Assembly: GCA_030770545.1 (NCBI GenBank)
Contig: JAUCMP010000026.1
Span: 6,676,501-6,740,500, forward strand
Length of the DNA: 64,000 nucleotides
Direction of reading: 5' to 3'
Origin: Macropodus opercularis
Taxonomy: Eukaryota; Chordata; Actinopteri; Anabantiformes; Osphronemidae
The notes below the pieces were generated by a model. The model did not search any database, had not been told where the DNA came from, and saw only the letters and a list, made by a program, of their open reading frames with translations. The position numbers and the translations under genes were made by a program. Of this stretch, positions 39,801 through 53,000 are shown one piece after another. Each line of letters starts with the position of its first letter. The first letter of the stretch is position 1.

Positions 39801-42800
39801 GCAGATTGTAAACACTTTAACCTTCCTCTGAAAACGTTGATGCAGAATCTAAATAAGTACATTATAAAACCTGATTTTGATCAACTACACTGCCACTAAT
39901 TGCTGAGCTGCTGAAAATTAGGATGTGAGTTGATGCCAACAGTCTTCACCAATCTTCATGTCTCTTAGGGATTCTCATTTTAATTCTCAATTTTCTTACC
40001 TTAATAATAATAACGTAAGTTATTTCTATATATGGGACTGAGACTAGACATCGCTATCCCTACTTTCAGACAAAGAATCTATCCAGTAAATGTTACAAAT
40101 AAATACTTACATAAATATATAAAGAGTTCAAATAGTAAGTAATCTAAACTGCAGGAGGCAGTGTTATCTACAGGTATTAAAGGTAATAGTCCACCTGAAG
40201 AAAGTAGCACTCTTTTTGTACTGGACTGACATCCACACAATGCTGGGATGTCACATTGAAAGCTGTATTCTACTCTATGAAATCTGACCTGCATCTTTCA
40301 GGCTTAGGGAAAGCTGACACACCAGAACTGTGCGTGCGCTCAGCCTGTAAACTTCAGCTTTCAGCTCATTGGTTCAAGCACAACAATGTGTGTCCACCCA
40401 GATGAAGCTGAGTTACACTTTCTCACAAAGTCTCAACACAGATGTTTATAGTAGCACGCACCAGAACGCCTCTGGACGTGTAACATGAGGTCAGAGCCCG
40501 GTGTCCTGCTGGCTTTATGAGGGGAAACATTATAGCTAGAAACAGAGAAGCAAAGAGACTAGGACAGTTGGAAAGATGAGAAAATGATTCCTTTCTATGT
40601 AGTGAACATGTTTTTGTGTTTGAATTGAGTTTGCTGTCATATAATAAAGCTTGTTGCCTTTGCATATGGTATCTTTTCTTCAAACACTCCCTGTACCCTT
40701 TGAACAAACCTTGTAATTCACATAGTTAATTTTTAACTATATACATAAAGTGTCGTTGTGCAGACATGAAGGGATTTATGACAAAGCACCAGGGTGGACA
40801 CACATGTATAGTCATGTTTTCTGAATTTATATCAGCCACGAGTCTGAATGAATTGTATTAGAGGTTATATAAGAGGTACTTGATTTTGAATGCAGAGCTC
40901 TCTGCTTTTTATGTGACGCATCCTTCTCGACAGAGATGGCAGCAGAGCCAGTAGTCATGGTGAGCGCTGAGCAGACCACGCCGTGCGTTTTATTGTCACC
41001 GTGCGCTGCGGCACGCCTAGAGGCCAGGTGGAGGGACCTGAAAAACCAGCTGCCTCCGATTATTAGTGTCTGCGAAGAGCAGCGAGAAAGCAAGTGTGGA
41101 GCCTCCTCCTCTTCACTCTCCTCCTTCTCTTTACATAAACACTCTGATTCCTACAGGAGCCTCACACTCCGAGCCGCCTCTGCTCCTTTTACACCGTTTC
41201 ATCCGTTTTTTAGTCTGTCTGTACCTGTGGGACTGTCACTTTTGCAACGCCGGGGACTTCCTGTCTTGGAGTATCTTGCACTTTTCTCTGTTGCTACTAA
41301 CTCGTCCATCTGCTTTGAATCCCAGCCGTCTACCGGTGGACTATGCCCCCCTCGGTGAGCTGAGGGAGGGGGCTCTGCACCGCTCAGGGCTCCCATCTGG
41401 AGAAAACTTGAGCAGAGATCAAAGAGGAGACGGTTCGGTAAGTCACCACGAGAATCACTGCTACACTTAAACCTTCTCGCTGGTGATGAGTAATTTTTCA
41501 GAGAGGTGTTTACGTCAGTGCTCAGTTCTGTTGAGCAACATGACGAGACAGCAGGTGAATCGCAGATGAAAGGCAATAGCTCGCATTCCAGAAGCGTATG
41601 AGATTCAGAAATCTGCTCTCGCTGTGAACCAGTGGAACAACACAGCGTGAGTCAGGGTTAGGACCGTCACTGGCGGCGCGTCTCTCATTGTCTTCAGAGT
41701 TTGATGATACACCTGCATGTATAGTCTCATCAGTTGCCACCACGTCACAGCCAGGTGTGACCGCTGTCTGTGTGGTGCATCTGCACTGATTTAGAGTGGA
41801 ACTGCTTTATGAAGCATGCGTTCAACGGTAACTGGAATGTGTGAGGCAGCATTGAAAGGAGTAGAATAGAAAGGTCATCTGTTGTCCTAGTTTTCCTCCC
41901 TTTCACACATTCAATTGTGTCACACTTTGGATAAAGAAATATTTGTTTCCAGATCCACTGCTACAAGCCAAATACATAAAAAAATATAATAATTATTAAA
42001 ATTATGGTCCAAACGTAGTCTGGTATTTGGCAGCTTAAAGCATTTTAAAAAACACCTTCCTTTTATTATTTGCAGATAGTTCCTTGTTCATAAATGGTGC
42101 CGCGCTTTCAATAATACCAGTCCTGTAACTGAACTGATGCTGTTTCTGGCTGAATCACACATCATTTCTTCTAATCCCAGACAAATGTTGTGTGACACAG
42201 AACCTTTACTGAGGCTTCTTTCCTGCCCTTGTATGAAATGCTGAGGTAATATCCTCAGCCTTATAAACCAGCTTTAAATTGATCCCTCAAATATTGACTT
42301 TGACTCCTGGAGGTCGTGTTCTGACGTGCGTGGACGAACACGTAAAGTTTAAAAGACAAGCCAGGCCACGAGTTGGTCTGTTTTTGTTTTCTCATAAAAA
42401 AGAGGAAACTAGATGGTTCCCGATCTCTGCTGGGAGGCGACTCTCTGAACCGACCAGTAAACGGTTTGTTTATTGAGGGTGGAAGAAACAATATTGAATC
42501 CGCCGTCTAGTGGAATAGCTGCAATTTGTGGAACAACAAACAGCGAAGAAAGGAACAAGATACTGATGTTAGAGCAGAGTACAGTAATATGAGCAATTCA
42601 CTATAAGTTCTTTTAACTACAAAATGTGTAGCCTTGTTTAAAAGATAACTTCTAAACTACCAGAGGTCTACAGCATCTACTGTCACACTGGCGACCACAC
42701 AAAAGCTACACTTCAGCCTAACGTGCCATCAGATGGGGTTTTTTTTACCCACTTCTGTTGACACATCCTTCAATAGGCGTCATAACAGCCACCTGCTGCT

Positions 42801-45378
42801 GGTGACTGCTGTCAGCTGCACCTCTGTACATGCCATCAGTGATCTAGTCAGGGAATCAGATTCAGTTTTTGCCACCTTGACCTACTGTCTAGAAAAGCTG
42901 ACACACCTAGAAATGTGCTGTTCTCGCCAAGACGCCATCTGCTGAAGCTCTAACAACGATTGCATTGTCTCTGGATACAATAGTTACAGTGGCACCAAAA
43001 CCCCTCACTGAACTAACAGTGATGTGTGTTGATGCATAAGCTGATTTCATCTTCTTTCATGTGTCAAGCACATCATCAGGTAGTCAAATGATTTTCATAT
43101 AGTAAGAAGCATATTTTCTAATATGAATATTTGTACAAATAAACACATAAACGACACCTTTCTTTTTAGACTTTATTCTGAATTGTCCTGATTGATTTGC
43201 AGCATAGTCTGAAAGTTGCTGGACACGGGTGTGAGTGAGATTGTCAGGATCCAGTGTCAGATTTAGCTGCTTATTCAAATATTGCTGGAAAATATTTCAA
43301 TTTACACACATTTGAGAAACTGAAGGTGTTGCAAAGTCACATTAAAAGCCCGATAATTGCTCTGTACAAATAAACACACTGTTGCCTTCACGGTCCATTC
43401 TCTGTGCTGTGGAAAGGCCATTAGGGCAAACTTGTGATACTAAGAAATTTATCAGAAGCTGTCACCTCAGCAAACAGCACACATGATATATGCCATTACT
43501 AATCTCAGAGCTTAATTGTATGTAAACACTGTGAGAGTTGGTTGTGTAATATTTGCTGTTGAGCAGGAAGCTGGATAAGACGCGTTGTACGATAAACACA
43601 AGTATCGAGTCTTTGCTTTGATTTGATTGCTGGCTTGTAATAAAACGCCTGATCCTGTGTTTCATCAAACGTCAGACTTCACATCCTGTGATTCATAGCG
43701 CTGTCAACGTAAATGCCTTGTGTGTGCCTCTCCGTTGATGTAGACTAGGCTGTGGGTCAAACGTAAACTTTTGCTCTCTGTTAATGGTGAAAACTGTATG
43801 TACACAGCCAGTGTATTTACTCATGCATTACAGCTTTCATAGTGTTCTCTAATGGATGTGAAAGGTCAAAACCTTGACCTTTTATGTTGAACTAAAACCT
43901 ATGTGTCATGGAGGGAAACAGAACAGATGGTTTCTATACTGTGTAACACAAATGTAAGAGTGAAGTTAGTGTGTTTTGTTTTGTTTATGCTTCAGTAAGG
44001 TAAATGACTTTCTGCTCTGTATGTCTGTCATTAGTGCTTGATTCCACCTCTGATGTCTGTCTGTCAGTGATATTAGGACTGAAAGACGTCTGTCGGCACC
44101 TCTCATTGGTTCAACAGGTGCTTTACAATATTAAACCGTACCTTCACAGGCTTTTACATTTTTCATCAGTGTTTGTAATTGTAATAGTAGGAGCGAACAA
44201 AGGCGCTTGCAGGGTTTTCATCTTTTCATAGTGTAGCTGACTGTAAAGCTCTGACTCTAGCTCTCTGGAACGCTACCACCTAACTCTGACTATGGTTCAA
44301 TTCAGCTCATTCTGAAATTAAAAGCTCTGTTCCTGAATCAAACCCCACAACAGCAAGGCCTTAATAGCTGCCTGTCGGTTACACGTTTGTGCATACGCAA
44401 CTTAAATCCTACATGCTGCGTGTTTCAGAGGTCACAATAATTACAAGCAGAAAGCTGACGTGACGGCTCAGTCTCCCTAAAGGCTGCATGTCTGAGACAC
44501 ACCTCAAGGCCCTCGTGGTCTATTCCGTTCTTTACATTTGACTACATACGTGTGAAAAGACAATGCGACGCTTCCCTGAGGATATTCAAGTTGTGCTTCT
44601 AGAGGCACGTGGAAATTGACTTAATATATTCAGTTTCTTATGGAACCTAAAGTGGTGGAAAGGCAGATTTGCATGAATATTACATCTGAGCTTGAAATTT
44701 GTATCACCTGCTGGGCCCTGGCCTGCAGCGTGACAGAGGATCCCCCACATGATGGGGCACCTGCCACAAAGGAAAAGTCCGGGTGCAGCCAACACTTGCT
44801 CAGAATAATCTGATCTGGTGTTTCTAGTATTTGTGCTCATGAAGTGGGAAGATCATCCCTCAGTGTGACAACGTTGGTGCAGACTGGTAGGATATAGTAT
44901 GTTTAAATACACAGGACGAGGGAAATATCTACAGTGGATGTTTGCCATGTTTTGTTCTGATTGCATGAGTATTTCTGATGACACACAAAGGTCAGAGAAC
45001 AAACAGCAACATTTTCGTTTTCTATTCTACGTCACTGCAGTCAATTTTAGTCAACCATGTGATGGATGGTTGTTGTTGGCCGTGATGAGTGATGTCAGCA
45101 TTAACATCTGTGTACAGTATGAGATGTACTTGGCTTTAGTCCTGTTAGTAATGCTGACATTGTTTAATGTTCTGTACATGTTCTGTTGAGGATCCTCATT
45201 CCTGTGGTTTCAAATATCAGACATTCATTCAGTGGTGCCGCTCCCTCTACTCTATCACCTATGTGCTATTTATAGATATTTTATTCTTCAAATGTCGCAT
45301 GGTGTCCTTCTACTGAGCTTAAATATTGTCACACAAACATCAACAAGCGAGTGTAGTCATCTTTTCTGGTCTTTGCAG
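36834..45378. other. Gap between RCAN3 and NCMAP coding sequence
   Basis: No coding gene recognised. The first part may belong to a longer RCAN3 3'UTR. The block at about 40930-41436 is the least AT-rich part and is open in several frames on both strands. It ends in a strong donor, GGTTCG|GTAAGT, so it could be a 5' noncoding exon of NCMAP, whose first coding exon has an acceptor but no visible upstream partner. That link is a guess. Confidence 0.45.
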
Positions 45379-45391
45379 GTTATTGCTGAAG

Positions 45392-46454
45392 ATGCAAGCT
45401 TCAACTGTCCCACCAGTGACCAACACTACAGCGCCTTCAAACACAACCGCCTCTACAAAGACCAAAGACCAAATACTCATCCAGAGTAAGTATGAACTGC
45501 GTGTTCATGTTTATGACTTTAACGTTTGAGAATGAGTCAAATGAGCTTCACCAGATCGTAAGAAGTCTGAGATCAAAACAACAGTAGGTGGTAAACCAAG
45601 CTAAATAAAAACGTGTTGCGTCATGACTCGTCTACATGACTCGTCTGGGAGCGGCGTGCGTGCATTAATAGGAAATATTTGCCGTGCTCTGTTTGCCTGT
45701 GAGTGACGCTGTTGCTAAGCTACAGAACCACACACCACTTGTGGAGGAGCAGAGGGAATATGCGAAGTTTAAAATGCAAATTTTAGAGACATGCGGCACT
45801 GGAAAGCAACCTTACTAATCAATTTGTCTTCTTTCTGTGGCTTCCAGGCTCCGGGGCTATGATTGCCGTTATCGTCATAGGTATCATCATCATTCTTGCT
45901 GTTATACTTCTCATCCTTAAGACATACAACAGGTACGACCACATTCTCGCTAGCTTGGATATTTCCTGCATTCTCAGCGTCACAGGTTGAGAAATTACAA
46001 ATATGATATTTTTATCCACTTCAAAGGAAACTAGACACCTACTACTGCCTCTTAGTAGTCAAATCAGACAGATGAATAACAATAATCTTCCTTATCATCA
46101 TATTTCATAATTGTTCATATCTCATAAAGTCTGATAAGGAGTTGTGTATGATGAAATTATTTTTTTTTTGCCAGGCGCACACATGCATCCCGAGTCCTGG
46201 GTGTCAACCATAGCTCCAAACCTCGTCCGAGGACGTCACAGTCCACAGTCCAGAGCAACATGCCGCTGAGCACCATGGGAGTCAATTCAGTATCAGAAAG
46301 CATCACCAACTCAACCCAGACATCGGAGAACGGCTACCAGCTGCCAAGAACAGAGCTGAACAGCGCAGAGGGAAACCACATAGAGCAGTTCAGCACCACG
46401 AGTGGGTCCACGGTGGTCACCATACACAACACCGCTGCATCCGAGAACACATAG
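45392..46454 (+). CDS. ncmap: Noncompact myelin-associated protein (NCMAP)
   Basis: Small single-pass membrane protein; in mammals it is a Schwann-cell protein of non-compact myelin. Three coding exons, 45392-45485, 45848-45932 and 46175-46454, join in frame to 152 residues. Residues 1-31 form a Ser/Thr-rich extracellular stretch with two N-glycosylation sequons (N11-T-T, N17-T-T). Residues 32-33 and the membrane span give SSGAMIAVIVIGIIII and a hydrophobic run to L55, then KTYNRR, which matches the human SSGAI...LKMYNRK core. The cytoplasmic tail (about 92 residues, Ser/Thr-rich, ending NTAASENT) is longer than in human NCMAP (about 102 residues in all, recalled). The start ATG lies 13 bases after the acceptor TTTGCAG, so 5'UTR exons lie upstream. 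Position after RCAN3 matches human. Confidence 0.85.
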
Positions 46455-46466
46455 CCCCCCCCCCCC
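46455..46466. repeat. C12 homopolymer after the NCMAP stop
   Basis: Twelve C residues immediately follow the TAG stop codon, at the start of the 3'UTR. Confidence 0.9.
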
Positions 46467-46809
46467 ACAGCACAGCAGGCATCGACTGATGTGATGTTTG
46501 TGAGCACACACTACGTGCTGACTGAATCTCATGGAAACCAAATGTGTGACTTTAGTGTTGTCCACCACCTGAACCACTGCTGATGACTACATCCATCACA
46601 TGTCCTTGCTGAACAAAACGGTACAAAAACAATGAAGGAGGATGCATTTTTGTGAAGAATTTCTTCTTGGCTACAGTCAGTGTTCAGAGTACAGACGCCA
46701 TACATTTCTTACTCTACTTGTTGATGTTTTGTCACTATTAGTACAATGAAGTTAATGTGTAGTAAAGACTGAGAGACCTGTGTTGGATCATGAGTAAATG
46801 TGCATTTAA

Positions 46810-46815
46810 AATAAA
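46810..46815 (+). terminator. Candidate NCMAP polyadenylation signal
   Basis: AATAAA about 355 bases after the stop codon. A second AATAAA at 47156-47161 could end a longer transcript, still upstream of TMEM234. Confidence 0.45.
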
Positions 46816-47447
46816 CTTTAAAAAAGCCAAAAACAGTATGAAGGAAGCTATTGCAGTATAATTCATAAAATATGTTGATGTTGCAGGCGACAAATTATAA
46901 TGTATTCCTTATTAAATGTGCTTTATCTGGCACCATCTTGTCTGTCTCCTGGCCACAGTTCTCAGTGTATTATTTGGCATGTTCATATTTTGACATCTGG
47001 ATGATTTTAATCCTTTTAATTCAACAGCAAAGGATTTTGCACTTTATTTGAACTGCAATCCCGTATTTGTACTATTTGTTTTTCTTTATAAAATTAGGAG
47101 ATTGAAGTAAAATGCAACACTTCTGTTTTTCATTTATATATAAAGAAATGCCCCAAATAAAATGAAGCATAAATTGTATTGCTGACGGCTTATGAAGCAA
47201 GAGGTTCACATTTTCTATGGCGTCTATGATCAGTGAGAACTTGACAGCATTTCAAGTTTGTGCGCCCTCTGCTGGTAAATTTGCGTCCTACAACTCTGGG
47301 ACGATTACTAAGCTGCATTCAAGACCTCACGAAATGATTGAAAATAACCACAGCACATGGATTTTGCTCGATTAATTAAACGTTCATACGTTTTATTTTA
47401 TTACATTTACTACAACTGAACAGCCTTGAGGCGGCTACGTCAAGTCA

Positions 47448-47520
47448 AGAAGAAGAGGAAAAGGGGGAAGAAGAAGAAGACGACGACGACGACGACGGAG
47501 AAGAAGAAGAAATAATAATA
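47448..47520. repeat. Compound GAA/GAC triplet repeat in TMEM234 5' region
   Basis: A purine-rich run of GAA, GAC, GAA and then ATA triplets ends about 10 bases before the TMEM234 start codon. It must therefore lie in the 5'UTR or core promoter. Confidence 0.9.
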
Positions 47521-47529
47521 TTAATTGCA

Positions 47530-48659
47530 ATGGTGACCGTAGGTGAGTCGCAAGGAGGATAACTTTCCCCTTAAATCATTATTTTCCCCAGTTAACGTAA
47601 AAAAAGTCTCCATTCTTCTTCGTCGGTAATAATATGACGTAGCTTGTGTTGACTTAAACAGCTAAGGAAGTCCGCTTTCCTAGCATGGTCGCTGACAGCA
47701 GCTACTGTTAGCAACACGTTTTCACCGAACCACTGTCAAACACTCGAGCTCCTTGTATGAGGCGACACGAATGTGTGTGTCCGTGTTGTGTCGCAGTGGA
47801 GCTGCTGAGCCTCCTGCTGGTGTCGGTGCTGTGGGGCTGCACCAACCCTTTCCTGAAGAGAGGCGCGGAGGGGATAGAAAACGTGAGCAGGTCCAGCAGA
47901 TTCTCCCAGATGCTGGCTGAGGTCAAGTTTATATTCCTTAACTTTAAGGTAATTATTTACAGTTTCCTTTTCTACACGGGTGAAATGATCATTTCTTTAT
48001 TTTCACTGTACTGCTTGAGCTCACTCTGCCTTTTCTGGTTGTCCAGTACTTGGTGCCTTTCCTACTGAACCAGAGCGGGTCTTTGGTCTATTATTACACC
48101 CTTTCCACCACAGGTGAGCCAGGTCATGTGTGTGTTATGTTAAAATAACACACCTGTAGACTTTTCACAGCAGACTTTGAAACTTGGGTGGAGGCAGCTG
48201 ATGACACGACAAAGGCACGTGATCCTGGAGACAACTTATTAATAGCTTGTCCTGTTCATTCTCATCCAGAGCTGTCCTTAGTTGTTCCTGTGGCCAACTC
48301 GCTCACCTTCCTTTGCACTGTACTCACTGGGAAGTTACTGGGTGAGGAGTTCGGAGGCAAACGTATGTAACGCGTGTTGTTGTCTGTCATATACTTTGTT
48401 TTCAGAACTAGTACAGTTCAGTCTGCTTTATTGATTCCTGTAAGGATAAATCCAGAAATTGTGTTTCTCCTCCTGCTGAAATACATTTTGCTACTTCTTG
48501 CTGATATCTAACAGCGTTTACTTATTTACTTTTTTTTTACTTTCTACAGAGGCTGTTGCAGGCATGTTCCTCACCATGGCTGGCATCACTCTCTGTGTTA
48601 TAAGTTCCACCGATGAGAAACTCATTGGGAAGCAAAATGCGACGCAGTCTGTGCACTAA
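47530..48659 (+). CDS. tmem234: Transmembrane protein 234
   Basis: Small hydrophobic protein of the TMEM234 family, which resembles a half-size drug/metabolite (EamA-like) transporter; its function is not firmly known. Five coding exons, 47530-47542, 47797-47948, 48047-48113, 48270-48362 and 48550-48659, join in frame to 144 residues, all with GT-AG introns. Recognisable stretches are VLWGCTNPFLKRG, YLVPFLLNQSGSLVYYYTLS, LSLVVPVANSLTF, GKLLGEEFGGK and AGMFLTMAGITLCVISS. About four membrane segments are seen. The first exon codes for only MVTV plus one base, so a gene finder could easily miss it. It is convergent with DCDC2B downstream, as in human. Confidence 0.93.
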
Positions 48660-48675
48660 CAGAGGCCAGGATTAA

Positions 48676-48681
48676 AATAAA
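48676..48681 (+). terminator. Candidate TMEM234 polyadenylation signal
   Basis: AATAAA 17 bases after the stop codon. This implies a very short 3'UTR unless a later signal is used. Confidence 0.4.
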
Positions 48682-50079
48682 TGATCCAATTATTTAAGAC
48701 TAAGGGGCCAATTCATGGTAGACTCTTAAGAGCAACCGTGTTGTGTCTGTGGGAGAATAGAGCCTAAATGAACTGAGTATGTGTTTCAAAAGAACTGTCC
48801 AGAAAGTCTTACACCCAGTTGAAGGCAGGTGGGTTCACATCCAGTTCACTATAGAACTACTCTAGATTTATGGGACCTGTATGGAAATTAGGGATTGTTA
48901 ACTCTTACATTTGAACATTGTGCAGGTCCACCATGTGACTGGCATCTGCATAAACGCTAAAGAGACCACCTACAAATAAAGATGACTGACCCAAAATGGA
49001 CCAGTTAGGTGTCAGCTCCTGATTTAACAAGGTTAATTTATTGGCGCTGTTTTCTGTGTTTGGACACAGAGAAGAACAAATTGCTCCGTAGATTGAGAAC
49101 AAAGTTTAAGTACTGTTTAAGTACTTATTTTTCTTCTTCTTCTTCTACTACCCCAGTGTTACTGTGGAATATTGCTAATTAAGGAAGAGTAAGAACTACA
49201 CTTTTGACCAAATCATTATTTGTTTGCATATTGCCCAGCTCCAACCGGTATAAGTTATTGGGGAGTGAATCCAGAAGCACCATTTTGTTGCAAATAGAGG
49301 GGACTTATGCTCAGTGATCATGGCTAAACATGTTGTACAGTGTTCACAAACAACAAATGTACATATAATATATATTTTTACTGACATTGTATTTAACTGT
49401 CACACTTGAAACACTGTGCAGTTAACTTTGTTATTGTTACATGTATTCATTTTGTGATGTAGTTAATATTTTTTCTATAAACTGTTTACAAAAGACTAAT
49501 TTTAATCTTCTTTCCTCCATCTAATTCTTATGATACAACAGCGTAAAAACAGACAGGCTTTTTAAATATCCCCTGCGGCCTTGGCTTCAGCTTGTTCAGC
49601 TTAAAGTAGCTAATGTTAGCGCCACCATGCTTAATGGTGGTAAACAAGGTAAGTCCTCTTTTCCCAATTTACATAAAGATGCTGGGGTCATGTTTGGCAT
49701 GTTCACAAACTAACATTAGCATAGTGTCACTGTGCCTCAGACAGATGCTGTGTTGACTGTATTATTATATAGGAGCTAAAGTTGCTGTGGTGACCAAGTC
49801 GGGTCTAATCCATTGTCATTAGAGCTCTTTACTTCTGTAGTTCGTGGTCTGTGTGTTCACATTTTTATCTAGATTTCTTCAAAACATAATTATTGTTGCT
49901 ACTTGGCTCTTTCCCACCACTGAGATGCAGCCTACGTAGTCTTCCTTAGCGACAAAGGTCAAACTGAAGCACTAAAGCAGTAACTGCTTGGTGTTGTGGC
50001 TGCGCTTCATCTGAAATGTGCTATTATGGAGATGTAACCTCCTCAGTGTGTTTTCTTTGCTCCTTATCCACCGGTTTTC
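48682..50079. other. Space between convergent TMEM234 and DCDC2B ends
   Basis: AT-rich, with no coding exon recognised on either strand. It presumably holds the 3'UTRs of both genes. Confidence 0.55.
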
Positions 50080-53000
50080 CTAATGATGCTCTGCTGCATC
50101 TGACAGGGAGCTCTCCTGTGGACAAAACAGTGTAAGAGTAAAAGCAACCAAGCAGGCATTATCATAACGACAATGATGTTGTAGGATGGGAGTGGAAGAA
50201 CTTGCCTTTCCTTCATGGGTCTCTGTTTGAGATGTGGATGATGACGGTCTTGACTGCAGAGATGTCTGAAATGACTAAATATTTTAGTCCACAAATTGAA
50301 TGTAAATGAATGTTACATTTTCTTCAAGTTGTTTGAGTAGTTAGTAGAGAGAGTGTGTGTGTGTACTATAGAGTAACAGCATTTCAGGAGTAGCCTCCTC
50401 AGTCCGTTTCACAGCATCTCGTTTAGAAGACTGCACAAAATATTTGTTATGTAAAAAAGTTAAGTGATGTATATTAATTACCATAGGACACATTTCATCT
50501 AAAATTTCCTCCCACTCACTCCTACTGTACCTGCTCTCCAATGTATTTGTGTGGGTGTTCTCCCTCATTACGCTGCTCACCCTTTATGACTTGTGCACGT
50601 CTCTTGAGAAAAACAAACAGGGTTTTACGAGTTTTTTTTCTCTCCAGCTCAATATCAGCTGTGTTTTATGATAGTGAATAAATTATACTTTGCGTGGGAA
50701 ATTTGCTATTTTAGATATTTCTGTAATTAAAAAAACGGGGTTTTCAGGTTGTTCACACATTCTGTAACTGCATGTAAATTATGATCTAGAAAGGAAATCA
50801 AAGTGCAAAATACATAATGAATTTCACATCTAGGCCATCTTGGATCTGGAATGCTTTCATTTGATTTGTCTTATCTTCTCATGCAGATAAAAAGCTACTG
50901 TAACTGTGTCACATAGAATATTAAATAATGTGAGTCATGCCCACCTGCTGCGTGTTGCTCAGGGGATTGTCTGTGCTGTTTAGTTCCTCATCCTCGATTA
51001 TTTCTGCAACTCTCTTGAAAAAGAGTGAGAGACTTTAACCCCCTGCTTATAACAGTATCACTATTCAACACGGATTCATTAGATTCAAATGACAGAAATG
51101 AATTTCACCTGGTCAACGGGAAGCTCTGTAGCTGTGTTTTCATCCTCCTGCACCACTTCAGCTCCTCGTACCTCCTCTCTCCTCTTCTGTGCTCTTTTAA
51201 ACACACTGGGCTGAACTGTAAGGAAACCAATTTATGTCACTGCCACACACAAAATGAAATGTACAAGATTTTAAAAAATGATGGATTTTAGAGTAAATAT
51301 TTCATGGGCTGCTTTACCAGATCCATTGCTTAGTGGCATTCTTGCCTGTCCTCTGTTTTTGCGAACCTTGACCGGCCTGGCAAAGAACACAGACGCTTCA
51401 TCTGCATCCTGTCTGCTGCTCCTCTGCTCTGCACCTTGAGCAGGTTCAGCTTCGTCTCCTGTCGACTTCACCCTACGACCGTCTGACTGCAATGCAGAAG
51501 ACACAGCTAAGCACGTAAGTAAACAAAATGCCTTCTACACGGTTTGTCCCCTAATTAATACACAACAAAATAATTAACAATACTTAATTAACTAATAAAG
51601 CTCATCTGCTGTGAATACAGCACAGTGGAGGATTGTTTTTTACCTCTGGGGAATTCAGGAGAGCTGAGTCACTGTATTGGTCTTCTTGACCCGCTTCTCT
51701 TTTCATGTTCTGTGATAAAAAAAAAAACAACTATGTTTATCACTTAATTCTTAGCGTCATCATTCAAACCAAACATGGTAATAAAGCACAGCATGAAGTG
51801 AAATTGCCTTTGTTCTTCTTGTCAGTCTTCTCTTTCCTGGGTAGTATCTGCACAAGAAAGAAAAACACTGCAATGTGAAACAATCTAAATTTAAAAGTGT
51901 GTTGTTGTTGTTTTTATTGATGATAATCCTTAATTTTCATGATTTTATTTGAGAAAGCAGATGTGCATTCACACCTGTTTGCACACTCTCCCAGTACACT
52001 TTGCATAACAGTACCTCTCTGTGGATTTGGAAACAAACATCTCCTCATATGGAAGTTTTTGGAACTTTTCAGTTCCCACTGCAACATAGCAGTGGCCGCT
52101 CTGCAGATCTGCAGCGGAGGATAGGGTCACTCCATCCATAGAGCACAACCTGATGAAGCACAGGGCTTAGCAGAGATGTCTACTTGTCGATTGGTTCATG
52201 AGTGTGAAGGTGTGTGTCTGTGTTACTGACCTTCGCACTGCTCCGGTTCGTAAACTGACCTTCTCTGTGACCAGACTCAGGATCTGCTCTAACTCCCTCT
52301 GCAAGCTCCGAGGAATAATGAATCGGAATGGTGGACACAGGAGATCCCCGTTACGGAAAACACTGAGGGGGGATCAAATTTTATAAAAATCTGTATGTGT
52401 CATCATCCTAGATTTTAGAGAATTTAAATATGCTTAGGATAAATTCTACTCACTGTATGATGCAAGGTACAGGTAGTAACTTTCTCCACTTGGCTGAGAA
52501 GCTTGGCCTCTGAGTTACTCTTGCCTGAAGCGGACATGCACATTATAATATGCGTAGTTCAGCAAATCATCGTATGTAATTACAAATGTAATTTTCACAT
52601 CAGTATTGAAGATTCCTTCTCCAGACTCACACCCTTGTTCAATCCCACTGCACAGCAAAGTCATTTATCTCATATATATATATATGGGTGGGTGACTATT
52701 CTGCTCATACCAGTGTTGCAGACGTGGAAGCCAGAAACCCTTCAAGACTTCTCTGATCACATTTACACTGTGTCTGATCTAAAGACTTCTATCAAACCTG
52801 CTGACACCATCCAGTAATCTGGAGCCAGCTTGTGAACGTAGCTGGGATAAATCTATTCAGAAAAAAATCTAGACACTGATCATCACGGCAAATATGTATT
52901 TACAGTGTCTGTGGGCACTTAGAGACTTACTGGGTGGGGGCTATGGGTATCAGGCCTGCCTAGACATGCACATAACTTGACAACTCTGCAGGGAAACACA

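Noticed and set aside
40936..41576. Overlapping frames of 125-140 codons on both strands
   Set aside because: No recognisable protein; overlapping openness on both strands reflects low stop-codon density. Kept only as a candidate noncoding exon.
52931..52985. Exon-like segment on the minus strand with good acceptor and donor inside DCDC2B
   Set aside because: With the phase set by the flanking exons it contains a stop codon, while exon 52454-52524 joins both neighbours in frame and yields the expected IHVFRNGD start of the second doublecortin domain.
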